From contig NZ_CP073766.1 in NCBI RefSeq assembly GCF_018255755.1, positions 3,534,001 through 3,598,000 of the forward strand: a stretch of 64,000 bases of DNA, read 5' to 3'. Below are positions 8,169 through 17,136 of the stretch, in pieces. Position numbers and translations under genes: made by a program. Within the stretch, counting starts at the first letter, position 1. Each line of letters begins with the position of its first letter. Under the pieces are notes generated by a model that worked only from the letters and a program-made list of their open reading frames with translations, was not told where the DNA came from and searched no databases. Source of the DNA: Chitinophaga sp. HK235. GTDB lineage: Bacteria; Bacteroidota; Bacteroidia; Chitinophagales; Chitinophagaceae.

Positions 8169-9146
8169 ATGCAGAACTCAAGACGTTACTTTATCCAGCA
8201 GGCCGGACTACTCGCGGCAGGCATGATGCTTCCCGGCGGCCTTTTTGCCCAGACAGAAAAAAAAGCCTTCGCCCGTAAAACAGGCCTCCAGCTATATACC
8301 CTGCGTGACCTGCTGGACCGCGATGTGAAAGGTACTATCACCCGGGTGGCACAGATCGGCTATCAGGAAGTGGAAACCTACTACGGCTACCAGGGCGACA
8401 AAGACAAAGGGACCTTCTGGGGCCTCACTCCCGCTGAACTCAAAGCCCTGTTTCAGGAATACCGGCTTACCTCACCCAGCGGGCACTATCAACTCAATGA
8501 CTTTCTCACTCCAGGCAATGGCAACGATGCCGCACTGCAGCCACAGATAGATCTTGCCAACCAGCTCGGACAACAATACTTTATTGTGCCCGTACTCCCA
8601 CTTTCATTATGGGATAAAAAACTTACCGCCGACGACTACAAGTTCATGGCAGAGCAGCTGAACAAAGCCGGTGAAATATGTAAAAAACATAACCTGCACA
8701 TAGGCTATCATAACCATCACTGGGAGTTTAAAAAACTCGCCGGAAGCAATACCACCGGTTATGAGGTGATGCTCAAAAATACCGACCCATCGCTGGTATC
8801 GTTTGAACTGGACCTTTTCTGGGCCGTTAAATCAGGAGTGGATCCACTGAAACTGTTTGCGCAGGCCCCCGGCAGATTTGTGGCCTGGCATGTGAAAGAC
8901 ATGGATAAAAAGAACACAGCCAGCCTCACGGCTCCCGGCAATGAAAATAAAACATCCATGCAGTTATTATCCGGCGTTAGCTTCGCCGAAGTAGGCACCG
9001 GCAGCATCAACTTCCGCCAGATATTCGCCAAAGCCCGCGAAGCAGGCGTACAGCACATCTTCGTAGAGCAGGATAAAATCACCATCGATCCGTTTGAAAG
9101 TATTACGAAGAGTTACAACTATGTGAAGAATGTATTGCTGAAATAG
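8169..9146 (+). CDS. Exported sugar phosphate isomerase/epimerase-like TIM-barrel protein
   Basis: 325 residues. The N-terminus has a twin-arginine-like signal (NSRRYFIQQAGLLAAGMMLP) with cleavage near FAQ. The rest is an AP-endonuclease-2/xylose-isomerase-like barrel. The metal-site stretches typical of the family are visible: GYHNHHWEF, FELDLFWAVKSG, AWHVKDMD and IFVEQDK. Such exported members in Bacteroidota often act on sugars or sugar derivatives in the periplasm, but no substrate can be named here. It is monocistronic, with signal peptidase I divergent upstream and a hairpin just after the stop. Confidence 0.85.
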   Translation: MQNSRRYFIQQAGLLAAGMMLPGGLFAQTEKKAFARKTGLQLYTLRDLLDRDVKGTITRVAQIGYQEVETYYGYQGDKDKGTFWGLTPAELKALFQEYRLTSPSGHYQLNDFLTPGNGNDAALQPQIDLANQLGQQYFIVPVLPLSLWDKKLTADDYKFMAEQLNKAGEICKKHNLHIGYHNHHWEFKKLAGSNTTGYEVMLKNTDPSLVSFELDLFWAVKSGVDPLKLFAQAPGRFVAWHVKDMDKKNTASLTAPGNENKTSMQLLSGVSFAEVGTGSINFRQIFAKAREAGVQHIFVEQDKITIDPFESITKSYNYVKNVLLK

Positions 9147-9164
9147 CGGGGATACCAATTAATT

Positions 9165-9208
9165 ACAAATGACCATTATTGTTAGTAGATAACTTAATGG
9201 TCATTTGT
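9165..9208. terminator. 14-bp perfect hairpin overlapping the end of the toxin remnant
   Basis: Arms ACAAATGACCATTA (9165-9178) and its complement (9195-9208) are perfect and separated by 16 bases. It lies between the isomerase gene and the convergent toxin remnant and includes the remnant's stop codon. It could act as a terminator, or mark a repeat end. Confidence 0.45.
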
Positions 9209-9434
9209 GTAATATTATTTCGCCAATTTCCTCGAAATGTTTATCAGCTGTGTATAATGGCAGATTATACTGACAAGCAAAAGCTGCAATCCATATATCA
9301 TTCTCGGGAATTGGTTTTCCTTTTCTTAATAATGCTGATTTTATATTTGCATACATTTCAGCAGTAATCAAATCAGTTTGCAAAACATGGCAGTTCAATA
9401 AAAAAGAGCGAACCAGGGTTAAATGTTTAATAGG
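9201..9434 (-). pseudogene. PIN-domain (VapC-like) toxin, N-terminal half deleted
   Basis: The reverse strand encodes about 75 residues of the C-terminal half of a PIN-domain ribonuclease, including KPIPENDIWIAAFACQYN and LPLYTADKHFEEI, which carry the distal acidic residues of the active site. The N-terminal part with the first catalytic Asp (usually in LLDTN) is absent. The homologous frame (KHLTLVRSFLLN...) can be read back into the last codons of the upstream antitoxin gene and has no proper start; a TTG at 9398 is the only candidate. The remnant should not be an active nuclease. Confidence 0.75.
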
Positions 9435-9640
9435 ATTTGCTCACAACCGTCCTCAATGATTTTCTCAAATGATGCTGCCTCTTCAGGTGTCATCATATTG
9501 CCAAAATCCTTAAAGCTTCTGCGGTGAATAGGCTGAACATTACTTTTTGCTATAACAGTCTCTATTTCAGCAAGAACAGCATCATCTTCTATTTTTAGTA
9601 TTTCTTCAATCAGATGAAGTTTTTTTGCTTCTCCATACAT
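9419..9640 (-). CDS. Antitoxin-like protein of a degraded VapBC-type module
   Basis: 73 residues. The N-terminal half is helical (KLHLIEEILKIEDDAVLAEIE). The end, MTPEEAASFEKIIEDGCEQI, looks like the toxin-wrapping tail of small antitoxins paired with PIN toxins. After EQI come only LLNI and a stop, and that DNA coincides with the start of the toxin remnant frame. The deletion that removed the toxin N-terminus therefore probably also replaced the antitoxin's last residues. The gene may still be translated, but without an intact partner it has no evident role. Confidence 0.65.
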   Translation of the reverse strand: MYGEAKKLHLIEEILKIEDDAVLAEIETVIAKSNVQPIHRRSFKDFGNMMTPEEAASFEKIIEDGCEQILLNI

Positions 9641-9715
9641 AGGGCAACATCTTTAAATCTCACCCGTCAATAACAATATGCCGTATTTTCGCACTTTAAA
9701 CAAAAGCGCAGTTAT

Positions 9716-10930
9716 ATGTCGATGCATGAAATAGAATCCCTGGTGGAGTTATCCGTTTATTGTCTGCATGAAAGCCAGGACGATTCACTGGACCGCAGAA
9801 GCCTTTTTTACAGTCTGTATGATCTGCAATCACAGTTTGATACCGGCTTTACCCATTTCCGGGTAATGGACCTGCTGATTCAACACCATTTCGTATATAC
9901 TTTCCCGATAACAGCACACCCTGCATATACACAGCATCAGGCTTTTTTTGATACGCTGGCAGCCACGCAGAAGTTCAGCTTCATCTATACACAACCTGAA
10001 GCGGAATGGGATGAAGAAACCAACCCGGTAGCCGGATATGCCAACTATGACCATCAGCAACAAACTTATATCCTGTATTGCGATGCCGGTTCTTCCTTAT
10101 GGGAAGGCATGGTAGCCAATGGTACCCTGCAAGGTGCCGATGCGGTGGCACCTGAAAAAACGGACGTCTTCACCCTTGCCCTTTGCATTGCTAAAGCCGC
10201 CGCACAACAACAAAACAAGGACCTGCTCAACAGCTGGTACCTCCTGTTGCCCTTCATGGTGATGGCTGCCGAACAGGAAGGAGAACCTATTGACTACAAA
10301 GCACTGGAAACTATACTGGACCTCGTAGTGGCCAATGATGCCATCTTTGAAGAAGGACTGCCTCCCGCAGACGAACTGCCGGAAGGAGGTGAACTGGGTA
10401 AGTTTTGTGCCTGGTGGTATGCTCCCGCTAAAGATAAAATGAAGTCCACTGCAGAGCTGGATGGTGACATCGACCTGGAGGCGATCCCCTTTACACAACA
10501 GGTAGATAAAAGTGCAGCCTGGTATGACAACGAGGTAAGGACCCTGCTGGAAAGTATTAACCACAGCATTACCTTCATGGAAGACAACGGTTACAATGAG
10601 GATATCCAGAAGAGTGTGGAAGGCCGCCTGAGAATGGGACTGGAATATGCACAGAAGGGAATAGAACTGGCTCCCAATGAGCCGGGAATGCTGGTCAACA
10701 AAGGTTCCCTTTACCTGCTGCAACAGAGTTATCCGGAAGCACTGGCCTGCTACGACAAAGCGTTGGCCATGGCACCCGACAATACCTTCGTACATCTCAA
10801 CCGCGCCATCCTCTTTTATCATATGGAAGATATGCCCCAGGCCATCGCTTCCTTTGAGAAAGTGCTGCAGCTGGAACCCGGCAATGAATTTGCACAACAG
10901 TGGCTGACCCACCTGAAAAATAATGGATAA
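9716..10930 (+). CDS. Tetratricopeptide repeat protein
   Basis: 404 residues with no signal peptide. The first 280 residues are acidic and match no family that I recognise. The C-terminal 100 residues hold at least three TPR units (EYAQKGIELAPNEPGMLVNK, YPEALACYDKALAMAPDN, MPQAIASFEKVLQLEPGN). TPRs are protein-protein interaction scaffolds. The start is ATG 9716 (a second ATG two codons later is also possible). Its stop overlaps the start of the SUKH gene by 8 bases, so the two are cotranscribed and probably translationally coupled. Confidence 0.85.
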   Translation: MSMHEIESLVELSVYCLHESQDDSLDRRSLFYSLYDLQSQFDTGFTHFRVMDLLIQHHFVYTFPITAHPAYTQHQAFFDTLAATQKFSFIYTQPEAEWDEETNPVAGYANYDHQQQTYILYCDAGSSLWEGMVANGTLQGADAVAPEKTDVFTLALCIAKAAAQQQNKDLLNSWYLLLPFMVMAAEQEGEPIDYKALETILDLVVANDAIFEEGLPPADELPEGGELGKFCAWWYAPAKDKMKSTAELDGDIDLEAIPFTQQVDKSAAWYDNEVRTLLESINHSITFMEDNGYNEDIQKSVEGRLRMGLEYAQKGIELAPNEPGMLVNKGSLYLLQQSYPEALACYDKALAMAPDNTFVHLNRAILFYHMEDMPQAIASFEKVLQLEPGNEFAQQWLTHLKNNG

Positions 10931-11486
10931 GCGACTTAAACATATTGAAACAGCACTCGGCATCACCCTGCCGGGTGCTTATGTCCGTTTCCTGGAAACA
11001 CAACAAAGCTCCGAAAGCCTGCTGGTAACAGATCTGGTAACACTATACGGTACCGACGATCTCATAGAAAGAAACCAGACCTATTCGGTACAACGCTATC
11101 TTCCCACCTATATCAGCATCGGGGATGACAGCGGTGGGAGCGGTATCTTTCTGGACACCACTTCCGGACAACCCACTGTATACACTACCGGTTATGGTGC
11201 ACTGGACCCTGATTGTATGGAAGTGCTAAGTGACGATTTTACCGATTGGACACTACAAGGATACTCACTGGACATTATCCGGGAAGCCCCTGCTGTGATC
11301 GTTTTCAGGGAATCAGAAACCTACCGGCTCAGAAGCGCCTGGATGGCCCTGCACAAAGCTCTTTCCGCACTGGAAACGGAAAGACCTCAAATAGATCTTA
11401 AAACCTACTTACGTCGCAAACGCGATCTGCAAAAGGAAATACAGGACTTTGAAATACAACATGCCGGCAAGCGCTACCGGTTATAG
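10923..11486 (+). CDS. SMI1/KNR4 (SUKH) family protein
   Basis: 187 residues. The SUKH fold signature is clear: IETALGITLPGAYVRFLETQ at the start and YISIGDDSGGSGIFLDT in the middle, with the conserved GD-SGG. The C-terminal 60 residues are helical and basic. In bacteria SUKH proteins are often immunity proteins against contact-dependent or polymorphic toxins, but many act in other settings. No toxin gene is nearby, and the only partner is the overlapping TPR gene. The role is therefore open. Confidence 0.85.
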   Translation: MDKRLKHIETALGITLPGAYVRFLETQQSSESLLVTDLVTLYGTDDLIERNQTYSVQRYLPTYISIGDDSGGSGIFLDTTSGQPTVYTTGYGALDPDCMEVLSDDFTDWTLQGYSLDIIREAPAVIVFRESETYRLRSAWMALHKALSALETERPQIDLKTYLRRKRDLQKEIQDFEIQHAGKRYRL

Positions 11487-11528
11487 CTATCCACCAATAT
11501 TTCGCAGCCTTTTTCGAATTTATCATGT

Positions 11529-11536
11529 TATCTTTG
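11529..11536 (+). promoter_or_regulatory. Promoter -7 element of the sigma/FecR/SusCD operon
   Basis: TATCTTTG matches TAnnTTTG. A TTTTCG stretch about 19 bases upstream could serve as the -33 element. It lies 104 bases before the chosen sigma-factor start and favours the ATG at 11640 over the in-frame codon at 11547. Confidence 0.5.
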
Positions 11537-11639
11537 ACACCCCCGGTTGCCATTCTTCCATTACACTGTTGTACCCGTTAAACCATATGCCAGGGGAGAC
11601 AATAAACCAATTTTAGATTTAGTATCCGGACCTTTCAGA

Positions 11640-12239
11640 ATGCAGCATGATTTAGCACAGGAGACTGTTTTATTCGAGCAGATTGCAGAAGGAGATGAAG
11701 CTTCCTTTGAAGCTTTGTTTCACCTGTACGTGCCCCGGATCAGTCCTGTTATCCGCCAGATCATACAGGAGGAAGCCCCGGTGAAAGATATCGTCCAGGA
11801 GATTTTCCTGGGCCTCTGGATGGGACGTGATAAGCTTACAGAGGTCACCAGTCCCCGTAACTGGATCTTTAAAATGACGTATCATCGCTCCTATAGCTGG
11901 CTGCAAAAACAAGGTGTCCGTGAAAAGGCCCGCCATCTGCTGTCCCGGGAAGAAGATGAATACACCAATATTACCGAGGATAACCTGTCACTCACCGAAA
12001 CAGCCCGGCTGATCCGGGAAGCCATTGCTCAACTGCCGCCTCAGGCCAGGAAAATATATACCCTGAGCCGTGACAACGGTTTTAAAATCGCTGAAATAGC
12101 AGAACAGCTACATCTCTCCAGCCAGACCGTCAAAAATTCCCTGGTAAGGTCATTGCGTACTATCCGGGAATATCTTGTCAAACACGGTATCATACTACCT
12201 CTTTTGGTGCTCTCCTGCTGCCTTTGCAACTTTTTTTAA
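11640..12239 (+). CDS. ECF-type RNA polymerase sigma factor
   Basis: 199 residues from ATG 11640. Region 2 is seen in EGDEASFEALFHLYVPRI and VKDIVQEIFLGLWMGRDKL. Region 4 is seen in LPPQARKIYTLSRDNGFKIA and the recognition helix LHLSSQTVKNSLVRSL. The last 18 residues are hydrophobic, a common feature of Bacteroidota ECF factors in SusC/D loci. It is the first gene of a sigma-FecR-SusC-SusD operon. It should be held inactive by the following FecR until the SusC transducer reports its substrate. Confidence 0.92.
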   Translation: MQHDLAQETVLFEQIAEGDEASFEALFHLYVPRISPVIRQIIQEEAPVKDIVQEIFLGLWMGRDKLTEVTSPRNWIFKMTYHRSYSWLQKQGVREKARHLLSREEDEYTNITEDNLSLTETARLIREAIAQLPPQARKIYTLSRDNGFKIAEIAEQLHLSSQTVKNSLVRSLRTIREYLVKHGIILPLLVLSCCLCNFF

Positions 12240-12353
12240 TTTTTTTTCAGGAAGATAGGTACTACTGCCACGCTCGCAGTACGTATAGGCAGGGCCCCCT
12301 GCAACCGGGCTTTCCCAGCATCATTTTTTCACGTTATCGCAAAAACCACGTCA

Positions 12354-13529
12354 TTGCCAGATACTGAGAGACTGACATATTTACTATCAAGAGCCCGGCA
12401 ACGCCTCGCTACCGATGAGGAGTACACCGAACTGCTGGACATGATCCAGGCAGATGATACCGGCGTTGTCAACGCTCAGCTGGAGGCATTCCATGGCCCG
12501 GCCGTTCCTTCAACGGAAGATGAGGACCCTGCGGTATGGCAACACATTATCACAGCAGTGCTGGCAACCGACAAGCCGGCACCAGCACCAGGCCGGGTGG
12601 TACCGCTGTTCTGGAAATGGACCGCAGCAGCATGTATTGTAATCCTCGCCGGCACCATCTACCTAAGGCAACGGCCATCCCCTGCACCTGCTCCTCAGGT
12701 GGCTGTCAGCACCACTCCGGATGTAGCTCCCGGTGGCAACAAGGCCATGCTCACACTCGGCGATGGATCACAGATCACGCTAGACAGCGCCGGCAACGGC
12801 GTCCTCGCACAACAGGGCAACAGTAAAATCACCAAACTGGCCAATGGCCAGCTCGTATATGATGCCTCCGGCAGCAGCCAGGGTAAAATATTGTACAACA
12901 CCATGAGCACCCCGCTCGGCGGCCAGTACAAGCTGGTACTGCCGGATGCTACCACCGTATGGCTCAATGCGGGTTCTTCTGTCACCTACCCAACAGCCTT
13001 TACCGGCACCGAAAGAAAAGTATCCGTCACCGGTGAAGCCTACTTTGAGGTCACGAAAGATCCGGCCATGCCTTTCCGCGTGACAGCGAATAATACCACG
13101 GTGGAAGTATTGGGTACCCACTTCAACATCAATGCCTATAAGGACGAGGCCAGCGTCAATACCACCCTGCTGGAAGGCGCAGTACGACTGCACGCACACA
13201 ACCGGCAACTGCTGCTCAAACCCGGCCAGCAGGCCAGGGTAAGTGTACACAATACCGATGTACAGGTAGCCGATAATGTAGATATCTCCTCCATCGTGGC
13301 ATGGAAGGAAGGTTATTTCTCTTTTAATGATGCTGATCTTCCCACCGTGATGCGGCAGCTCGCACGCTGGTACAATGTAGAAGTGACCTACGAAGGCAAA
13401 ATACCTGAACGCGTATTCAGCGGGGAAATAGGCCGCAGCCTTTCTCTCTCCCAGGTATTAAAAGGACTTTCCAGAACAAGAATCAAATACAGAATTGAAG
13501 ATGGCCGAAGGATTATCATCGAGCCATGA
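12354..13529 (+). CDS. FecR family anti-sigma factor
   Basis: 391 residues from a TTG at 12354, the first usable start. The cytoplasmic part is 1-85, the membrane helix about 86-104, and the periplasmic FecR domain includes VWLNAGSSVTYPTAF, VTGEAYFEVTKDP and VEVLGTHFNINAY. A DUF4974-like end follows (FSGEIGRSLSLSQVLKGL). It should bind the sigma factor encoded just upstream and sense the STN domain of the SusC protein downstream. The gap to the sigma gene is 114 bases. Confidence 0.92.
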   Translation: MPDTERLTYLLSRARQRLATDEEYTELLDMIQADDTGVVNAQLEAFHGPAVPSTEDEDPAVWQHIITAVLATDKPAPAPGRVVPLFWKWTAAACIVILAGTIYLRQRPSPAPAPQVAVSTTPDVAPGGNKAMLTLGDGSQITLDSAGNGVLAQQGNSKITKLANGQLVYDASGSSQGKILYNTMSTPLGGQYKLVLPDATTVWLNAGSSVTYPTAFTGTERKVSVTGEAYFEVTKDPAMPFRVTANNTTVEVLGTHFNINAYKDEASVNTTLLEGAVRLHAHNRQLLLKPGQQARVSVHNTDVQVADNVDISSIVAWKEGYFSFNDADLPTVMRQLARWYNVEVTYEGKIPERVFSGEIGRSLSLSQVLKGLSRTRIKYRIEDGRRIIIEP

Positions 13530-13700
13530 CTTTATAAATGAACAATGAAAAACAATCAGGAACAATGATCAATTCAGGCTAACCGAAGAGGCATTTCCAT
13601 GTACTATAATGAAATAAGCCGGGGATAAAGATTGGCGTCCTACCCCGGCCTTAGTTCAGTTAAACCACTATTTATTCATTCAACCAAACATTGCAAAAGT

Positions 13701-16700
13701 ATGCAACTTAAAGCTATTGGTAATTCCGGTCCCCGCAGACACTGGAAGCTGACGGGGCTACCCAACAAACTCCTGTTAGTTATGAAGCTAACTTCTTTTT
13801 TTCTTTTGATGGCTGTATTACAGGTAAGTGCCAGCACCAGCGCTCAGACCATTACCTGGTCTGCCCGATCTGCCAGCCTTCAGACAGTGTTCAACGTCAT
13901 TCGCCAGCAGACAGGCTATGCCTTCTTTTATGACAAGGAAGATCTGAAAAATACACATCCTGTAACCGTGGAACTGAAAAATGCCTCCCTGCAATCCGCC
14001 ATGGACCAGGTAATGCGGCAACAGACCCTCAGCTACGAAATACAGGGCAATACCGTTTTTATCACCCGTAATGAGAAACCTGCCCATATCACCACCACCA
14101 GCACCCCTCCGCCCCCTCCGGCAACCATCAGCGGTAAGGTAGTGGACGAAAATGGTACCCCCGTACCCGGTGCTTCCATCATGGTAAAAGGAACCACCAA
14201 AGGCGCTATCACCAATGCCAACGGTGAGTTTCAGCTGGCCAATGTAGATGACAACGCTGTAGTGACTGTAACCAGCATTGGTTATATATCCAAAGAAATC
14301 AGTCTCAATGGAAAAACACATCTCAGCATCTCCCTCGCAGCAGATATCAGCACCCTGAAACAGATGGTAGTGGTAGGTTACGGCACTCAGAAAAAAGCCA
14401 ACCTTACCGGTTCCGTGGCCACCCTCAGCAGCAAGGAACTGACCAACAGACCTGTCACCAGCGTTAGCAGCGCCTTACAGGGCACCATGCCCGGCGTGAC
14501 TGTCACCGCTGCTGTCAGCGGCCAGCCCGGCGCAGACCAGGCCAAAATCCGTATCCGTGGTATCGGTACCCTCAACAATTCCGATCCCGTGATCGTGATC
14601 GATGGGGTGATCACCAACCTCAGTAACCTCAATAATATCAACCCTGATGATATCGCTTCCATGTCAGTACTGAAGGATGCAGCATCTGCTTCCATCTACG
14701 GCTCCCGTGCAGCCAACGGCGTTATCCTCATCACCACCAAACAAGGTAAAAAAGGAAAGCCCCAGCTCTCCTACAACGCTTATGTAGGTAAACAGAAACC
14801 TACCGGTCTGCCCGATTTTCTGCCCTCCTGGCAGGTAGCCACCCTGGAAAACCAGGCTGCGCTCAATGAAGGCAAAACGGCTAAATATACTCCGGACCAG
14901 ATCGCAAAATTCAAAGACGGTTCTGATCCTTTCAACTATCCCAATACCGACTGGCTCGGCCTGTTCTACAAAGGCAGTGGTATCCAGCAAAACCATTACC
15001 TGAGCATGACAGGAGGCACTGAAAAAACACAATATGCCCTCTCGCTCGGCCTCTTCGATCAAAACGGTGTTGTAAAGAAAACTAACGCCAAAAGATATAC
15101 GACACGCCTCAACCTGACGTCCGAAGTAGCCAACCACGTGAAAGTAAATGCCAACGTCGGCTTTACCTCCACCGGTCAGAAAGAGCCGTCCAACCCTTAT
15201 ACCGGCGACTTTTCCCAGCTGGTAAGACAGATCAACAGGATCAATCCACGCATCCCCTATAAATATGCCAATGGTCAATACGGCGCCATCGGCGACGGTA
15301 ACCCCATGGCATGGCTCGAAGGCAACAGCCTGAACCAGTATGCCTATTACGACCTCGTAGGCAATGTGGGCGTAGACTGGGAAATCGTAAAAGACCTCCA
15401 CTTCAAACCATCCCTGGCTTATGTGATGAAGATCAACCACAATAAAAAATTCAGGGCAGATCAGCAATATTACAATGCTCAAGGCGATCCAACATTCTAT
15501 CAGGGCCCCAGCTCCGTGACGGATGAAAACACTTTCGCTAACACCATCACCCAACAAGCCCTGCTGGAATACACCAAATCCTTCAGCAAAAACAATTTCA
15601 AAATACTGGGCGGCTACTCCCGCGAACAAACGAAGTACACCTTCAACGATGGTTACCGTAAAGGTTATCTCAACAACCAATTGACAGATCTCAACCTCGG
15701 CTCCACCGAGGGACAAACCGCCAGCGGTTACACCTATGAAATGGGACTGGAATCCTTCTTCGGCCGCCTGAACTACGACTACGACGGCAAATATCTGCTG
15801 GAAGCCAACATGCGTTACGATGGTGCATCCCGTTTCGCCAGTGGCAACAGATGGGGTCTGTTCCCTTCTTTCTCTGCCGGCTGGAACATCGACAGAGAGG
15901 CCTTCTTTGAACCAGTGAAACAAGTAGTGTCTAACCTTAAACTGAGAGCATCCTGGGGTCAACTGGGTAACCAATACGTAAAAGGGAAAGACGATACCAA
16001 CTATCCCACCTATCCTTATTACCCCTACATTCCTGCCTACAACACAGATCAGAACTATGTATTTGGGGGCACGGCCGGAGCTATATCTCCCGGCGTAGCG
16101 CAGATCAATGGCGTCGATCCGACCATCAAATGGGAAAGCACTACCGAAACCGGTGTTGGTATGGATGCAGGCTTCCTGGATGGTAAACTGAACTTCTCCG
16201 CTGACTATTTCCACAAACTCACTTCTGGTATCCTGATGTCTGTACCAGTGGCTGCCACCTATGGCCTTAACGCACCTATCCAGAACTCCAGCACCGTACT
16301 CAACAGCGGATGGGAATTTGTACTGGGATATAATAACAGCAAAGGCGATTTCAGCTACAGCGCATCTTTCAACACCGCCTTTATTCATAATGAAATCAGA
16401 GATCTCCATGGAGTAGGCCCTATCATCGACGGATATACGTTTCAACAGGTAGGTAATCCCGTTAGCGCCCTCTATGGTTATATCGCGGATGGTATATACC
16501 AGTCCGCTGATGAAGTGAAAAAAGGTCCGTTCCAGTCCAACAGAACAGCACCCGGTGATATCAGATACCGCGATAAAGACGGCAACGATACCATCAATGC
16601 AGCAGACAGACAATACCTGGGCAACTACTTCCCGAAAGTAACCTTCGGTCTCAACCTCACTGGCAACTGGAGAAACTTCGATATCGGCATTTTCCTGCAA

Positions 16701-17117
16701 GGTGCTGCTGGTGTGAAAACATACATCGATGCCGGCAAAATCGGTGCTGTGGGCGGCGATGCCAACAAGCCCACTTCTGCCCTGCTCGATACCTGGACGG
16801 CCAACAATCCAAATGCGTCTATGCCCCGCATCTGGTATACTTACAAACAAAACGATCCTTCCAATACTCCTTCCTCTTTCTGGGTGAAAGATGGCTCCTA
16901 CCTGCGCCTGAAAAACCTGCAGATAGGTTACACCTTGCCGGAGAAGCTGATCAAAAGAGCCGGACTTACCAAAGTGCGCTTCTATTACAGCGGACAAAAC
17001 ATCCTCACCTTCGATCACCTCTACAGCTGGATAGATCCGGAAGCTTCCATCAGAAGCAGCATCTACTATTATCCACAGGTAAAAGTGCACACGTTTGGCG
17101 TAAATGTTAGTTTTTAA
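13701..17117 (+). CDS. SusC/RagA family TonB-linked outer membrane protein with STN domain
   Basis: 1138 residues from ATG 13701. The order is: signal anchor/peptide (about 25-55), STN domain (SLQTVFNVIRQQTGYAFFYD through NTVFITR), carboxypeptidase-like domain (ISGKVVDENGTPVPGASIMV), TonB box region (KQMVVVGYGTQKKANLTGSV), plug (VRIRG-type motif KIRIRGIGTLNNSDPVIVID), and a 22-strand-type barrel ending KVHTFGVNVSF. The STN domain marks it as a signalling transducer that talks to FecR. With SusD it imports an oligosaccharide or peptide across the outer membrane. No hydrolase gene follows, so the substrate is unknown. Confidence 0.95.
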   Translation: MQLKAIGNSGPRRHWKLTGLPNKLLLVMKLTSFFLLMAVLQVSASTSAQTITWSARSASLQTVFNVIRQQTGYAFFYDKEDLKNTHPVTVELKNASLQSAMDQVMRQQTLSYEIQGNTVFITRNEKPAHITTTSTPPPPPATISGKVVDENGTPVPGASIMVKGTTKGAITNANGEFQLANVDDNAVVTVTSIGYISKEISLNGKTHLSISLAADISTLKQMVVVGYGTQKKANLTGSVATLSSKELTNRPVTSVSSALQGTMPGVTVTAAVSGQPGADQAKIRIRGIGTLNNSDPVIVIDGVITNLSNLNNINPDDIASMSVLKDAASASIYGSRAANGVILITTKQGKKGKPQLSYNAYVGKQKPTGLPDFLPSWQVATLENQAALNEGKTAKYTPDQIAKFKDGSDPFNYPNTDWLGLFYKGSGIQQNHYLSMTGGTEKTQYALSLGLFDQNGVVKKTNAKRYTTRLNLTSEVANHVKVNANVGFTSTGQKEPSNPYTGDFSQLVRQINRINPRIPYKYANGQYGAIGDGNPMAWLEGNSLNQYAYYDLVGNVGVDWEIVKDLHFKPSLAYVMKINHNKKFRADQQYYNAQGDPTFYQGPSSVTDENTFANTITQQALLEYTKSFSKNNFKILGGYSREQTKYTFNDGYRKGYLNNQLTDLNLGSTEGQTASGYTYEMGLESFFGRLNYDYDGKYLLEANMRYDGASRFASGNRWGLFPSFSAGWNIDREAFFEPVKQVVSNLKLRASWGQLGNQYVKGKDDTNYPTYPYYPYIPAYNTDQNYVFGGTAGAISPGVAQINGVDPTIKWESTTETGVGMDAGFLDGKLNFSADYFHKLTSGILMSVPVAATYGLNAPIQNSSTVLNSGWEFVLGYNNSKGDFSYSASFNTAFIHNEIRDLHGVGPIIDGYTFQQVGNPVSALYGYIADGIYQSADEVKKGPFQSNRTAPGDIRYRDKDGNDTINAADRQYLGNYFPKVTFGLNLTGNWRNFDIGIFLQGAAGVKTYIDAGKIGAVGGDANKPTSALLDTWTANNPNASMPRIWYTYKQNDPSNTPSSFWVKDGSYLRLKNLQIGYTLPEKLIKRAGLTKVRFYYSGQNILTFDHLYSWIDPEASIRSSIYYYPQVKVHTFGVNVSF

Positions 17118-17136
17118 CCATTAAGCAATCAACATC

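Noticed and set aside
8035..8226. 63-codon frame ahead of the isomerase-like gene
   Set aside because: It overlaps the isomerase signal peptide in another frame and has no recognisable features.
9419..9640. Intact toxin-antitoxin system
   Set aside because: The toxin lacks its N-terminal half including the first catalytic Asp, so the module is a remnant.
14664..17090. A very long open frame on the reverse strand across the SusC gene
   Set aside because: It is the complement of a clear SusC barrel. Its translation has no domain pattern and is a product of codon bias.
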